The notes beneath the pieces were generated by a model. It did no database searches, was not told the DNA's origin, and saw nothing but the letters and a program-made list of their open reading frames with translations. From the NCBI GenBank assembly GCA_025056865.1, contig JANWVO010000038.1, positions 111,587-175,586 of the forward strand: a stretch of DNA of 64,000 nt. Reading direction: 5' to 3'. Of this stretch, positions 50,368-61,397 are shown piece after piece. The stretch's first letter is position 1. Each line of letters opens with the position of its first letter. The DNA comes from Bryobacteraceae bacterium (GTDB lineage Bacteria > Acidobacteriota > Terriglobia > Bryobacterales > Bryobacteraceae). Both the position numbers and the translations under genes were made by a program.

Positions 50368-52110
50368 ATGAAGAAATTCCTGCTGGGCATCGTAGCCGGC
50401 TTCATCATTGCCGGCGTGACCGCCGTCGTGCTGTTTTTCGCAGCGCTGAAGTTCGCGCGCCGCGCGCCGGAGCCGCCGGAGGCGGCATGGCTGACGCTGC
50501 GGCTGGGCGGCGAACTGCCCGAATTGCAGCCGCTGATGCTGCCGCTGCCGGCGCTGGAGTCGAGAGCGCCGCTGACGATGGGCGAAGTGTGGAGCGCGCT
50601 GCGGCGCGCGGCGCGCGATCCGCGCGTCAAGGGCGTGCTGATCAAGCCGGGCGGGCTCGCCGTGGGCTGGGCGAAGCTGGAAGAGATCCGCACCGGGCTG
50701 GAACAGGTGCGCAAGGCGGGCAAGCCGGTGCATGCGTGGCTGGCGGGCGCAGGCACGCGCGAATACTATCTGGCGAGCGCGGCGGACCGGATCAGCATGT
50801 CGCCCGAGGACGTGCTGGATCTGCGCGGGCTGCGCGTGGAGGCGACGTATCTGAAAGGGACGCTGGACAAGCTGGGCGTCCAGGTGGAGGTGGAGCACGC
50901 GGGCAAATACAAGGACGCGGGCGACATGTTCACCCGCAACGAGATGAGCCCGGAGACGCGCGAGGCGCTGAACGCGCTGCTCGACGATACGTTCGAGCGG
51001 CTCTGCCAGGCGATTGCGGCGGGGCGGAAGGCCACGCCGGAGAAGGCGCGGGAATGGATTGATAACGGCCCCTATGTGGCGCCGAAGGCGGTGCAGGCGG
51101 GGCTGGTGGACGAGCTCGCCTACGAGCGGGACGCGGACCGCAAATTCGAGGAAAGCGCCGGCGGCAAGGAGAAGGAGAAGCCGAAGGCGCTCAACGCGCG
51201 CGATTACCTCCGCATCCCGCCGGACACGAAGGGCCGGAAAGTGCGGCAGGTGGCGCTGCTGGTGGCCCAGGGCAGCATCCTGCGCGCCGCGCCGGGCGAC
51301 ATGTTCGGCGAGGAGCAGGTGATCACGCCGAAGGGGATCGAGCAGCAGGTGAAGCTGATCGAGAACGATCCGGCCATCCGCGGCGTCATCGTGCGCATCG
51401 ACAGCCCCGGCGGCGATGCCGTGGCTTCGGACGAAATCCTTGAGCAGCTCAAGCGGCTCTCGAAGAAGAAGACGGTCGTGTTCTCGATGTCGGACGTCGC
51501 CGCATCCGGCGGCTACTACATGGCGATGACGGGCGATCCGATCATCGCCTATCCGGGCACGATCACCGGCTCGATCGGCGTGATCTATGGCAAGGCCAAC
51601 CTGCGGGGGCTTTACGCGAAGCTCGGAATGAACCGGGAGATTCTCAAGCGCGGCCGCTTCGCCGACCTGGACAGCACGTTCCAGCCGCTGACGCCGGAAG
51701 GGCGGGCGCGGCTGCGGGAGACGATTGATTTCATCTACGACGGCTTCCTGAAGCGCGTGGCCGAAGGGCGCCGGAAGAAGCGCGAAGAGATCGAGCCGGT
51801 GGCGCAGGGGCGCGTGTGGTCCGGCAAGCGCGCGCGCGAGCTCGGGCTGGTGGATGAAACAGGCGGGCTGGACGAGGCGGTGGCGCTGTTGAGGAAGAAG
51901 GCCGCCATTCCGGAAGAGGAGCTGATCCGGCTGTCGGTGTATCCGGCGCCGAAGAGCTGGTTCGACGTCTGGTTCAAGCCCTCGCCGGCGGAAGACTCGG
52001 GCTGGGACGGCGAGGAGATGCTGCTGCGCCGCGCACTGCCGGCGGGACTGGCTCCGTGGCTTCAGGGCGGCTTCCTGCGCGTGCTGCCGTTCGACATCCG
52101 CATTCATTGA
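50368..52110 (+). CDS. sppA: Signal peptide peptidase SppA (long, two-domain type)
   Basis: 580 aa, like the 67-kDa E. coli-type enzyme. N-terminal membrane helix (FLLGIVAGFIIAGVTAVVLFFAAL), then two S49 domains. The catalytic lysine fits Lys182 (GKYKDAGDMF) in the first domain and the nucleophile Ser380 (DVAASGGYYMA) in the second; GTITGSIGVIYGK follows. It degrades remnant signal peptides at the membrane. ATG 50368 lies 9 bases after GAGAG. Convergent with typA. Confidence 0.93.
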   Translation: MKKFLLGIVAGFIIAGVTAVVLFFAALKFARRAPEPPEAAWLTLRLGGELPELQPLMLPLPALESRAPLTMGEVWSALRRAARDPRVKGVLIKPGGLAVGWAKLEEIRTGLEQVRKAGKPVHAWLAGAGTREYYLASAADRISMSPEDVLDLRGLRVEATYLKGTLDKLGVQVEVEHAGKYKDAGDMFTRNEMSPETREALNALLDDTFERLCQAIAAGRKATPEKAREWIDNGPYVAPKAVQAGLVDELAYERDADRKFEESAGGKEKEKPKALNARDYLRIPPDTKGRKVRQVALLVAQGSILRAAPGDMFGEEQVITPKGIEQQVKLIENDPAIRGVIVRIDSPGGDAVASDEILEQLKRLSKKKTVVFSMSDVAASGGYYMAMTGDPIIAYPGTITGSIGVIYGKANLRGLYAKLGMNREILKRGRFADLDSTFQPLTPEGRARLRETIDFIYDGFLKRVAEGRRKKREEIEPVAQGRVWSGKRARELGLVDETGGLDEAVALLRKKAAIPEEELIRLSVYPAPKSWFDVWFKPSPAEDSGWDGEEMLLRRALPAGLAPWLQGGFLRVLPFDIRIH

Positions 52111-52147
52111 CCGGCGAATCAGGTGCGCGCGGGCGTAGGGCGTCCGC

Positions 52148-52182
52148 GGGCCGCTCCTCCACTCCGGGCGGAGGAGCGGCCC
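52148..52182. terminator. Hairpin between convergent sppA and typA
   Basis: Perfect 13-base arms GGGCCGCTCCTCC / GGAGGAGCGGCCC with a 9-base loop, set between outer GGCGTCCGCG / CGCGGACGCC arms (about 52139-52148 and 52221-52232). Likely bidirectional; no long U-tract. Confidence 0.6.
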
Positions 52183-52248
52183 ACGCAAAAGGCTGCCTGA
52201 TGCCGGCCCCCCGCGGACCCGCGCGGACGCCCTGCCGTGCCAGCGCTG

Positions 52249-54048
<1,800 letters not shown>

Positions 54049-54130
54049 GGGGAAAACAGGTGCGGGAACCTCCATTGTCGCACGGCGGCGGCCGCGGCGG
54101 CATTCCGGCGGCCTGCTAGACTGAAATTGC

Positions 54131-55441
54131 ATGCCGCAGACCCCGGGTCTGCCCACGGTGGTCATCGTGGGCCGCCCCAACGTGGGCAAATCCACCCTTT
54201 TCAACGCGATCATCGGCCAGCGGAAAGCGATCACCGGCGACGAGCCCGGCATCACGCGGGACCGCATCGCCGGCGAAGCCGTCCACCGCGGCCGGCGCTT
54301 CCGCGTCATCGACACCGGCGGCATCATTCCGGACGATGAGGCGCTCATCCCCAGCGAAATTCTGCGGCAGGCCCGCGTGGCGCTCGACGAGGCGGCGCAC
54401 ATCATCTTCCTGATCGACGGCCGCACCGAGATCACCGCCGCCGACCGCGACCTGGCCGGGATGCTGCGGCGGCTGGGCAAGCCGGTCACGCTGGCGGTGA
54501 ACAAGATCGACGCCCCGGTGCGCGAGGCGCTGACGGCGGACTTCTACTCGCTCGGATTCGAGCGCGTGGTGCCCGTTTCCGCCGAGCACCGCCTGGGCCT
54601 CGCCGACCTGCTCGACATTGCCACCGAAGGCTTCCCGGAGACGGAGGCGGCGGAGGAAGAGCCGCCCGAAGACCGCCCCCGCGCCATCCGGGTGGCGATC
54701 ATCGGCCGGCCCAACGTGGGCAAGTCCACGCTGCTGAATGCGCTGCTCGGCCAGGAGCGGGCCATCGTGTCGCCCATCGCCGGAACGACGCGCGATTCGG
54801 TGGACGAGCGGATGGAGATCGACGGCAGGGAGTATGTCTTCGTCGACACGGCGGGCATCCGCCGCAAGGGCAAGACGAAGCTGATGGCCGAGAAGCTCAG
54901 CGTCGTCATGGCGCGCAGGCACATCCGCATGGCGCACATCGCGCTGCTGGTGCTCGATGCGAGCGAAGGGCCGGTAGGCGGCGACGCCACCATCGGCGGC
55001 TACGCCCACGAGGAAGGGCGCGCGCTGGTTCTCGTCGTCAACAAATGGGACCTGCTCAACGACCGGCAGCGCAAGGAATACGAGGCTGCCATCCGCGCGC
55101 AGTTCCGGTTTCTCGACTACGCCCCCATCGTCTTCCTTTCGGCGAAGGAGAAGCGCGGACTGAAAGGGCTGCTGAAACAGATCGACCTCTGCTGGGAGTC
55201 GTTCAACCAGCGCGTGCCCACGGGCGAGCTGAACCGGCTCGTGTCCACCTTCAAGCTGGAGCACGGGCGGCGGATCTATTACATGACGCAGCCTTCGGTG
55301 CGTCCGCCGACGTTCGTGCTGTTCATGGACAGCGACGAGCCGCTGCACTTCTCCACCGAGCGCCACATCATCAACCGGCTGCGGGAGCGGTTCGGCTTCC
55401 AGGGCACGCCGATCGTGCTGAAGGTCAAGGCGCGGCGCTGA
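54131..55441 (+). CDS. der: Ribosome biogenesis GTPase Der (EngA)
   Basis: 436 aa with two tandem G domains. First: [29 protein letters not shown]. Second: [33 protein letters not shown]. The KH-like C-terminal domain ([38 protein letters not shown]) binds rRNA. All motifs intact. Needed for 50S assembly. Converges on an unknown gene with no intergenic space. Confidence 0.96.
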   Translation: MPQTPGLPTVVIVGRPNVGKSTLFNAIIGQRKAITGDEPGITRDRIAGEAVHRGRRFRVIDTGGIIPDDEALIPSEILRQARVALDEAAHIIFLIDGRTEITAADRDLAGMLRRLGKPVTLAVNKIDAPVREALTADFYSLGFERVVPVSAEHRLGLADLLDIATEGFPETEAAEEEPPEDRPRAIRVAIIGRPNVGKSTLLNALLGQERAIVSPIAGTTRDSVDERMEIDGREYVFVDTAGIRRKGKTKLMAEKLSVVMARRHIRMAHIALLVLDASEGPVGGDATIGGYAHEEGRALVLVVNKWDLLNDRQRKEYEAAIRAQFRFLDYAPIVFLSAKEKRGLKGLLKQIDLCWESFNQRVPTGELNRLVSTFKLEHGRRIYYMTQPSVRPPTFVLFMDSDEPLHFSTERHIINRLRERFGFQGTPIVLKVKARR

Positions 55442-56029
55442 TCAGCGGGGCACGATCCACTCGATGCGCTCCACATGGAGCGCGCGGATGCGGCGGGCCA
55501 GCTCCGGATAGCGGAGCAGCGCCGTAGCGGATTCCACCCGCTGCCTGCCATCGCGTCCGATCTCGAGCGCGTAGCGGTCCGAGCGCTCCCGGTAACAATA
55601 GCCCGCGTAGCCGGGCGCGCCGAGACCGCCCATCAGCAGATCCCAGAAGCTCGTGCGGCGGAAGAGACGGCGCGCGGAGCCCACGGCCTTTTCGATTTCC
55701 ACGCGCCCGGCGGGCCCGCTCAGGATCACGCGGGCGCAGCGGCTGAAGGCGCAGGGCCGCAGCGGCTCCGGCTGCGGAAGGGCGCGCAGGGCCTGTTCTA
55801 CTTCCTCCAGCGTGCACTCGATGCGCTCCCAGCGGAAGCGGGACGCGCCGCTGACCAGCGATCCGTGCTCGAGCAGCCGGTGCACGCGGGCCGCCTCGGC
55901 TCCCACGGCGGATGCGGCCATCTCGAGCAGTTCGACCAGCGGCAGCTCGCTGGCCACCACCGGCGTGAAGGCGATGGCCCCGGCAGCTTCGCTGGAGATC
56001 TTCACCCGGATGCGTTCCGGCAGCGCCAT
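55442..56029 (-). CDS. Conserved-looking protein, unknown
   Basis: 195 aa. GGGAGGAG lies 6 bases ahead of ATG 56029. N-terminal MALPERIRVKISSEAAGAI and a strand-rich first half are followed by a basic segment (EKAVGSARRLFRRTSFWDLLMGG) and the C-terminal RYALEIGRDGRQRVESATALLRYPELARRI. No signal peptide or membrane helix, so cytosolic. I do not recognise the family. It starts 30 bases from the divergent small gene at 56060. Confidence 0.6.
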   Translation of the reverse strand: MALPERIRVKISSEAAGAIAFTPVVASELPLVELLEMAASAVGAEAARVHRLLEHGSLVSGASRFRWERIECTLEEVEQALRALPQPEPLRPCAFSRCARVILSGPAGRVEIEKAVGSARRLFRRTSFWDLLMGGLGAPGYAGYCYRERSDRYALEIGRDGRQRVESATALLRYPELARRIRALHVERIEWIVPR

Positions 56030-56059
56030 CGGTCTCCTCCCATCGTACAATCGCTGAAA

Positions 56060-56344
56060 GTGACGGACCTCGAGAAAGTGCGCGCCGAACTGTCGCGCTA
56101 CGAGCACCTGCTGATGGAATTCGACGCCGAAGAGGACAGCCGGGGAGGCGTCGAGCTGATCATCCGCCTGCGGCAGCCCGTAGAGGGCGCCCATGTCTAC
56201 CGCGCGCCGCTGCACCCGCGCGACATCGCCCATCCGCAATTCCCGTGGACGTTCCAGCGGATCCTGTACGGATGCCTGCACGACTACCTCTGCGAGCTGT
56301 TCGTCCGCGATCCGCAGCAGCTTTCCACCGGAGACGCCCGATGA
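56060..56344 (+). CDS. Small conserved-looking protein, unknown
   Basis: 94 aa from a GTG start. LRYEH-like helix (LEKVRAELSRYEHLLMEF) followed by a strand-rich part (VELIIRLRQPVEG, WTFQRILYGCLHDYLCELF). The stop overlaps the ATG of the methyltransferase by 4 bases (ATGA), supporting translation and joint function. Possibly a partner of that enzyme; family not recognised. Confidence 0.6.
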   Translation: MTDLEKVRAELSRYEHLLMEFDAEEDSRGGVELIIRLRQPVEGAHVYRAPLHPRDIAHPQFPWTFQRILYGCLHDYLCELFVRDPQQLSTGDAR

Positions 56345-57336
56345 GCGGCTCCCGCAACGCGCTGGCCGAAAAGCTGGCCGCACGCATCGAGCGCGAAGGC
56401 CCCATCCTGTTCAGCGAGTTCATGGAAGCGGCGCTCTACGACCCCGCGCACGGCTACTACAGCGCCGCGCGGCGCGCGCAAGCCGAACCGACGGGCATCG
56501 CCGGCGACTACTTCACCGCCACGCAGCTTCAGCCGGTTTTCGGAAGGCTGATGCGCGCGGCGGCGGAAGAGATGCGCGCGCGGCTCGGGCTGCCGGAAAC
56601 ATGCACGCTGGCGGACTGGGGCGCCGGACGCGCGCTGATGGCGGAGGCGTTTTCCGGCTTCCGCTACATCGCCGTGGAAGCGCACACGCCGCTGCCGAAA
56701 CCGTTCGAGGGGATCGTCTTCGCCAACGAGCTCTTCGATGCGCTTCCCGTGGACGTGGTCTGCGGCGGCAGGAAAGGCATGCGGCTGCAACGCGTCGCAT
56801 GGAGCGAAGGGCGCTTTGTTCGCGTGGACGGCGAGCCGCCGGAAGGCGAATGGAAAGAATACGCCGAACGGCTGGCCCGCGCGTTCGGGGAACTCGACGA
56901 CTGGGAGATCGAACTGCCGGTCCGGATGCGGGCCGTGCTCGGCGCGATCCATGCGTCGCTGCGGCGCGGCGCGCTGCTTGTCATCGACTATGGATACACC
57001 GAGCGCGAAATCGTGCGCTTCCCGCGCGGCACGCTGATGAGCTACCGGCGGCATCAGGCTTCCGAAGATGTTCTGCGCGATCCGGGCGGAAGGGACATCA
57101 CCGCGCACGTGCCGTTCACGCATCTGATGGAATGCGCCGCGGCGCAGGGATGGAAGGCGGCGCCGCTGGAAAGCCTGGCCGCGCTGCTGCTGCGCGCGGG
57201 CGAGCGCGATTCGTTCGCTTCCGCGCTTGCGGCGGAGCGGGAAGAGGAGGCGCAGCGGCTGCGGCTTCAGCTCAAGACACTGCTGTTCGGGATGGGGGAA
57301 ACGTTCCGCTGCCTGCGGCTCGAAAAGGAGGGGTAA
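56341..57336 (+). CDS. Class I SAM-dependent methyltransferase, NDUFAF7/MidA-like
   Basis: 331 aa. MidA-type features: GPILFSEFMEAALYDPAHGYYSA near the N-terminus, GDYFTATQLQPVFGRL, a SAM site at ADWGAGRALMAEAF, IVFANELFDALPVDVV (motif typical of this family) and VIDYGYTEREI. In eukaryotes the relative methylates an arginine of a complex I subunit; bacterial targets are unknown. Coupled to the small gene upstream and followed by a strong hairpin. Confidence 0.88.
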   Translation: MSGSRNALAEKLAARIEREGPILFSEFMEAALYDPAHGYYSAARRAQAEPTGIAGDYFTATQLQPVFGRLMRAAAEEMRARLGLPETCTLADWGAGRALMAEAFSGFRYIAVEAHTPLPKPFEGIVFANELFDALPVDVVCGGRKGMRLQRVAWSEGRFVRVDGEPPEGEWKEYAERLARAFGELDDWEIELPVRMRAVLGAIHASLRRGALLVIDYGYTEREIVRFPRGTLMSYRRHQASEDVLRDPGGRDITAHVPFTHLMECAAAQGWKAAPLESLAALLLRAGERDSFASALAAEREEEAQRLRLQLKTLLFGMGETFRCLRLEKEG

Positions 57337-57343
57337 AAACGCT

Positions 57344-57367
57344 GCGGCCCCGGTTGCCCGGGGCCGC
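57344..57367 (+). terminator. Hairpin terminator after the methyltransferase gene
   Basis: Perfect 10-base arms GCGGCCCCGG / CCGGGGCCGC around loop TTGC, 8 bases after the stop codon. No U-tract. Confidence 0.65.
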
Positions 57368-57384
57368 GGTTCCAATCCTCGCTG

Positions 57385-57410
57385 GCAGCGCTCCCTCCGG
57401 GAAGCGCTGC
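57385..57410 (-). terminator. Hairpin after the Lys/Ala-rich small gene
   Basis: Arms GCAGCGCT (57385-57392) and AGCGCTGC (57403-57410) with a 10-base loop, 5 bases beyond the stop codon of the minus-strand gene. No U-tract. Confidence 0.45.
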
Positions 57411-57414
57411 GGGG

Positions 57415-57495
57415 TTACTTCTTCTTCTTCGTTGCGGCCTTCTTGGCGGCTTTCTTCGTCGCCTTCTTGGCAGCCTTCTTGGTCGCGTTCTTCAT
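57415..57495 (-). CDS. Histone H1-like Lys/Ala-rich microprotein
   Basis: 26 aa beginning MKNATKKAAKK and built from AAKKATKK-type repeats, ending in four lysines. 14 of 26 residues are Lys, the rest mostly Ala/Thr. The composition matches the C-terminal tail of histone H1-like/HupB-type nucleoid proteins, so DNA or RNA compaction is likely, by composition only. GGAG lies 9 bases upstream of the ATG, and a near-consensus promoter precedes it. Such a simple sequence could also be a degenerate repeat, but the expression signals argue for a real gene. Confidence 0.65.
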   Translation of the reverse strand: MKNATKKAAKKATKKAAKKAATKKKK

Positions 57496-57554
57496 CGATC
57501 TGTTCTCCGTGACATCAGAATTTGCGGTCGCAGCGCGACAGCATTGTGATCTTT

Positions 57555-57583
57555 TTATAAACTCGGTCTCCGAGTGTTGTCAA
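57555..57583 (-). promoter_or_regulatory. Strong sigma-70 promoter with operator-like palindrome in its spacer
   Basis: On the minus strand TTGACA (complement of 57578-57583), then 17 bases, then TTATAA (57555-57560); TATAAA one base over with an 18-base spacer also fits. The spacer consists almost wholly of the palindrome ACTCGGTCTCCGAGT (57561-57575), placed where a repressor would exclude RNA polymerase. It drives the Lys/Ala-rich microprotein, with a leader of about 50 bases. Confidence 0.75.
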
Positions 57584-57667
57584 GAAAAAAATGAAGCAGC
57601 ACAACGCAGAACGGCTGTTTTCCGGGGCGTGAAGAGCGATAAAACAGAGGTGAGGCGTTTTGTTTTC

Positions 57668-58336
57668 GTGGTGCGGACCCCATCGCCCGTCTTCCGCCGC
57701 AGCGCCGCGCTGGCGCTGGTCCTGCTGCTGCTGCCGTCAGGATGCGGCCGCAAGCGCGCGCCGCGCATGCCTGCGGCGCCGCAGCCGGGATGGACGGAGA
57801 CGGGCCTTGCGAGCTGGTACGGACATCCCTATCACGGGCGCCCTTCGTCGAGCGGCGAGATTTACGACATGGAACAGCTCACCGCCGCGCACCGCACGCT
57901 TCCGTTCGGAGCGATCGTCGAAGTGAAGAACCTCGACAACGGCCGCATGGTGACGGTGCGCATCAACGACCGCGGGCCGTTCGTCGAAGGACGCATCATC
58001 GACCTGTCGCGCGCGGCGGCGCGGAAGATCGGGCTCATCGGCCCCGGCACCGCGCTGGTGCGCCTCCGGCTGCTCGGATATGCCGACGCGGAGGCGGCGC
58101 GCGCGCCGGCGCTGTTCACCATCCAGGCGGGCGCCTTCGCCGAGCGCGGCAACGCGGAGCGGCTCCAGCAGCGGCTGCGGAGGCAGTACGAGCCGGTGGA
58201 CATCTCGGCTTCCGTCTCCTCTCCGGTGCTGTACCGGATCTACGTAGGCCGCTTTGGCAGCCTTCGGGAGGCTGAAGAAGCCGCCGCGCGGCTGCGGCGC
58301 GAGGTGAAGGACGTCTTCGTCGTCCGCATCAAGTAA
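57668..58336 (+). CDS. rlpA: RlpA-family septal ring lytic transglycosylase-like lipoprotein
   Basis: 222 aa. A hydrophobic leader (SAALALVLLLLPSGC) ends in a near-lipobox cysteine. The double-psi beta-barrel follows: GLASWYGHPYHGRPSSSGEIYDMEQLTAAHRTLPFG, and VTVRINDRGPFVEGRIIDLSRAAARKIGL, with the catalytic Glu and Asp of RlpA present. A C-terminal SPOR domain (FTIQAGAFAERGNAERLQQRL to VFVVRIK) would target denuded septal glycan. The start is one of GTG 57650, 57668 or 57671; the frame further upstream is antisense of the microprotein gene. Confidence 0.9.
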   Translation: MVRTPSPVFRRSAALALVLLLLPSGCGRKRAPRMPAAPQPGWTETGLASWYGHPYHGRPSSSGEIYDMEQLTAAHRTLPFGAIVEVKNLDNGRMVTVRINDRGPFVEGRIIDLSRAAARKIGLIGPGTALVRLRLLGYADAEAARAPALFTIQAGAFAERGNAERLQQRLRRQYEPVDISASVSSPVLYRIYVGRFGSLREAEEAAARLRREVKDVFVVRIK

Positions 58337-58346
58337 GAAAAAGGAT

Positions 58347-58366
58347 GGGGCGGGCGGCCCCGCCCC
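58347..58366 (+). terminator. Hairpin after rlpA
   Basis: GGGGCGGG / CCCGCCCC arms with loop CGGC, 10 bases after the stop. No U-tract. Confidence 0.55.
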
Positions 58367-58439
58367 GGCATACAATGAACTTTGACGCGGATTCCCGAAG
58401 AGAATTTCTCCTCTGGCCCCACTACTTTTCAGAGGAGAC

Positions 58440-59492
58440 ATGTCCCGACTTCTGGCTGACGGCAGCGAGGACCGCTACTGGATGATCGCGGAAGGCAAGG
58501 CCCGGAGCTACGAACTGGTGGGCCAGTCGGCGCGCCTGCGCAACGTGCTGCGGCTGGCCTCGAAGCTGGGACGCGGCAACTGGCCGGTGCTGCTGCTGGG
58601 CGAGACCGGCACGGGCAAGGAGCTGGTGGCGCGCACCATCCACCGCAGCGGCCCGGGCGGGCCCTTCGTCACCATCGACTGCTCCTCGATGGTCGGGCCG
58701 CTGATGGAGAGCGAGCTCTTCGGCCACGTGAAGGGCGCGTTCACGGGCGCGCACTCGAACAAGATCGGCCTCATCGAGCAGGCCAATGGGGGCACGGCGT
58801 TCTTCGACGAAATCGGCGAGCTGCCGCTCGATCTCCAGGCGAAGCTGCTGCGCGTGCTTCAGGAGAAGGAGTTCCGCCCGGTCGGGTCGCTCCAGGTTCG
58901 CAAGTCGAGCTTCCGCATCATCGCTGCAACGAACCGCGACCTGGCGAAGGAGGTGGAGAAAGGCCGCTTCCGGCAGGATCTTTATTACCGGCTGAACGTG
59001 GTGACGCTGCGGCTGAGCCCGCTGCGCGAGCGCAAGGAGGACCTGCCGGCGCTGATCCGCCACTTCCTGGAGCTGTACGGCAACGGGCACACGATCAGCG
59101 GCGAGCTGCTCGAGCTGATGATGGCCTACGACTGGCCGGGCAATGTGCGCGAACTGGAGAACTGCATCCAGCACATGGTGGCCATCAACAGCGGGCCGGT
59201 GCTGCACCTTCACGACGCGCCTTCGCAGTTGCTCCATTTCCACGAGCAGCGCCGCCGCCCTTCCGGCAACTTCCTTCAGGCCGCCGCCGCGGCGGCGCCG
59301 CCGGGCGCGGAAGGGGGCGAAGCATCCGATTCGTTTGTCACGCCGGTGCTGCCGCTGGCGGAGATGGAGCGCCGCGCCATCATTAACGCGCTGCGCTACA
59401 CCAAGGGCGACCGCGTGATGGCCGCGCACCTGCTCGGCATCGGACGCACGACGCTCTACCGCAAGATCAAGGAATACGGGATCCGCGATTGA
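58440..59492 (+). CDS. Sigma-54-dependent transcriptional activator (AAA+ plus Fis HTH, no receiver)
   Basis: 350 aa. Starts almost directly with the central domain: [19 protein letters not shown], Walker [14 protein letters not shown], the sigma-54 contact loop GAFTGAHS (complete GAFTGA), Walker [12 protein letters not shown], sensor [12 protein letters not shown], arginine fingers [24 protein letters not shown] Pro/Ala-rich linker leads to a Fis-type HTH ([31 protein letters not shown]). There is no REC, GAF or PAS domain, so activity must be controlled by level or by a partner. It overlaps the next glycosyltransferase gene by 4 bases. SD AGAGGAGA precedes the ATG. Confidence 0.93.
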   Translation: MSRLLADGSEDRYWMIAEGKARSYELVGQSARLRNVLRLASKLGRGNWPVLLLGETGTGKELVARTIHRSGPGGPFVTIDCSSMVGPLMESELFGHVKGAFTGAHSNKIGLIEQANGGTAFFDEIGELPLDLQAKLLRVLQEKEFRPVGSLQVRKSSFRIIAATNRDLAKEVEKGRFRQDLYYRLNVVTLRLSPLRERKEDLPALIRHFLELYGNGHTISGELLELMMAYDWPGNVRELENCIQHMVAINSGPVLHLHDAPSQLLHFHEQRRRPSGNFLQAAAAAAPPGAEGGEASDSFVTPVLPLAEMERRAIINALRYTKGDRVMAAHLLGIGRTTLYRKIKEYGIRD

Positions 59493-60526
59493 CCATCGCC
59501 CTGGACGCCACCTACAGCGAAGGAAGCTCGCTTTCGGGCATTGGCGTCTACTGCCGCGAGCTGCTGCAAGGACTGGCGCGCCAGCACCCGCAGGTCCGGT
59601 TCGAGTGGCACTACCGCCCGCACCGCCTGCTGCGGGCTCTGGCCCGGCCGCGTCCGGTGAACGTGGACGTGCGGCCGCTGCTTGAGACGTTCCGCCTGAG
59701 CCGCGCCAGGCTCTTTCACGGGCTGAACCAGCGTCTGCCCGCGGCCCGCTATCCGCTCCGCGTGGCCACGTTCCACGACCTGTTCGTCTTCACAGGCGAT
59801 TACTCGACGCCGGAGTTCCGCGAGCGGTTCCAGCGGCTGGCGCGGGAGGCGGCCGGACGCGCAGACCTGATCCTCTGCGTCAGCCGCTTCACCGCCTCCC
59901 AGGTGGAGGAGCTGCTCGGCGTGCCGTCCGGAAGGATCCGCGTCGTCCCGCATGGCGTGCATCTGCCGCCGGAGGGCCAGCGCGAGCGCGAGCCGATGAT
60001 CCTGCATGTGGGCGCCATCCAGCGGCGGAAGAACCTCGTGCGCCTGGTGGCCGCTTTCGAGAAAGCCGCGCCGGCGCCGTGGCGGCTGGTGCTGGCAGGC
60101 GGAGAAGGCTACGGGGCGGCCGAAGTGCTGGAGCGGATCCGGACGAGTCCCGCCTCGGCGCGGATCGAAGTGACCGGATGGCTTCCCGACGAAGAGATCG
60201 GACGGCTTTACAGCCGCGCGGCGATTCTCGCCTTCCCGTCCCTCGACGAAGGCTTCGGCATCCCGGCACTGGAAGCGATGGCGCATGGCGTGGCGGTACT
60301 CAGCTCGAACCGTTCCGCCCTGCCCGAGGTGTGCGGCGACGCGGCGCTGCTGGTGGATCCGTTGCGCGAGGAGGAGATCGCCGCGGCGCTCGATCGGATG
60401 ATCCGCGATTCAGGGCTGCGGGAGCGGCTGGCCGCCGCAGGGCGCTTGCGCGCGGCGCAGTTTCCCTGGAGCCGGACAGTGGAAGAGACGTGGCGGGCTT
60501 ACAGGGAACTGGGGGTGGGGGACTGA
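59489..60526 (+). CDS. Glycosyltransferase family 4
   Basis: 345 aa from TTG 59489, overlapping the upstream stop (TTGA). GT-B fold: [53 protein letters not shown] at the start of the C-terminal domain, and the donor site [33 protein letters not shown] (E-x7-E motif). Likely acts in exopolysaccharide or LPS synthesis. Coupling to a sigma-54 activator suggests that activator may control polysaccharide genes. Confidence 0.9.
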   Translation: MTIALDATYSEGSSLSGIGVYCRELLQGLARQHPQVRFEWHYRPHRLLRALARPRPVNVDVRPLLETFRLSRARLFHGLNQRLPAARYPLRVATFHDLFVFTGDYSTPEFRERFQRLAREAAGRADLILCVSRFTASQVEELLGVPSGRIRVVPHGVHLPPEGQREREPMILHVGAIQRRKNLVRLVAAFEKAAPAPWRLVLAGGEGYGAAEVLERIRTSPASARIEVTGWLPDEEIGRLYSRAAILAFPSLDEGFGIPALEAMAHGVAVLSSNRSALPEVCGDAALLVDPLREEEIAAALDRMIRDSGLRERLAAAGRLRAAQFPWSRTVEETWRAYRELGVGD

Positions 60527-60544
60527 AAGGCGGATTGGCAGCGC

Positions 60545-60560
60545 GAGGCGGGCCCGCCCG
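60545..60560. terminator. Short GC-rich hairpin between convergent genes
   Basis: GGCGGGC / GCCCGCC with a 2-base gap; the tight loop means an opened stem in RNA. Followed by other GC-rich repeats up to 60590. Confidence 0.35.
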
Positions 60561-60599
60561 CCAGGCGGCAGGGCCGGAGGCCGGGCGGATCCAGGCCTC

Positions 60600-60944
60600 T
60601 TACTCTTCGTCGTCGATGGCGATCTTCAGGGCGCGAAGGAATTTCTGGTCCTGCGCGGTCCAGCGGATCTTCGCCGGGCGGCGTTCGCGGCTGCGCCGGC
60701 GGTTTTCCTCCAGCTCCTCTTCGAAGTCCGTTTCCAGACGGGTCTCGACGACGGTTTCCACATCCTGCGCCTCGCCGGACTCATCGCGCTTGTTGAAGCC
60801 GATGGTGGCTTCGAGCACGAGGAACACGTCGTAGCCGGCGCGTTTGATTTCCCCGATGGCTTCGGCAATGCGGTCGGAGTCCGACAGCGACTCGTTGATC
60901 GCGTTGCCGAGTTCCTGCATCAGCTCTTTGAGTCGGTCGTCCAA
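60600..60944 (-). CDS. Conserved-looking charged protein, unknown
   Basis: 114 aa. N-terminal helix pair (DDRLKELMQELGNAINESL, RIAEAIGEIKRAGYDVFLVLEATIGF), a strongly acidic middle (VETVVETRLETDFEEELEEN), an arginine-rich patch, and the C-terminal WTAQDQKFLRALKIAID. No signal or membrane segment. Probably a small cytosolic protein with an acidic/basic switch; family not recognised. Confidence 0.65.
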   Translation of the reverse strand: MDDRLKELMQELGNAINESLSDSDRIAEAIGEIKRAGYDVFLVLEATIGFNKRDESGEAQDVETVVETRLETDFEEELEENRRRSRERRPAKIRWTAQDQKFLRALKIAIDDEE

Positions 60945-61088
60945 GGTGAACCTGGAATCCTTTCCCTCTTTCAGGATAACACTGGTTCAGCGCCGCTTCT
61001 GCGGCGGCGCTGCCGCTCCGTTCTCCGTATCGGCTGCACGGGGCCGATTCGTGAGTGGCAGGACAGCGGCTGCGACGCCTCTGCTAGC

Positions 61089-61376
61089 ATGGCTGGAATA
61101 GGAATGAAGGCGTTGCTGAGCCTCGCAAAAAAATTCCTTGCCGCCGTGCTGCCCGGCGTGATCCGCCCTCTGCACGCGCTGTGGAACCAGATTCTCGGGT
61201 TTCTGTTTCTGGTGCTGGCGGTGTTGATGGTCCGGCCCGTGTGGCAGGGATGGAAAGAGATGGAGCTCGGGCCGGAGCACTTCCTGCGCTTCCTGCTCAG
61301 CGCCTTCATGCTGGCTGTAATGCTCGGCTTCGCCATCCACGCCTTCTGGAAGGCGCGCCGCATCGGGCGCAGATAG
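61089..61376 (+). CDS. Small two-helix membrane protein, unknown
   Basis: 95 aa. Basic amphipathic start (KALLSLAKKFLAAVLPGVI) and two membrane helices (QILGFLFLVLAVLMV and FLLSAFMLAVMLGFAIHAFW), ending in an Arg-rich tail (KARRIGRR). ATG 61104 is an alternative start with AGGA directly ahead. No family recognised. Confidence 0.6.
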   Translation: MAGIGMKALLSLAKKFLAAVLPGVIRPLHALWNQILGFLFLVLAVLMVRPVWQGWKEMELGPEHFLRFLLSAFMLAVMLGFAIHAFWKARRIGRR

Positions 61377-61397
61377 CGCCGCCGGCAGGTGCGCCGG

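Noticed and set aside
54049..54504. Extended N-terminus of TypA
   Set aside because: Lies opposite der and lacks any domain; the GTPase domain begins at ATG 54048.
57227..57667. Extended N-terminus of RlpA
   Set aside because: It would include the Phe-rich antisense of the Lys-rich gene; a lipoprotein-like leader starts further downstream.
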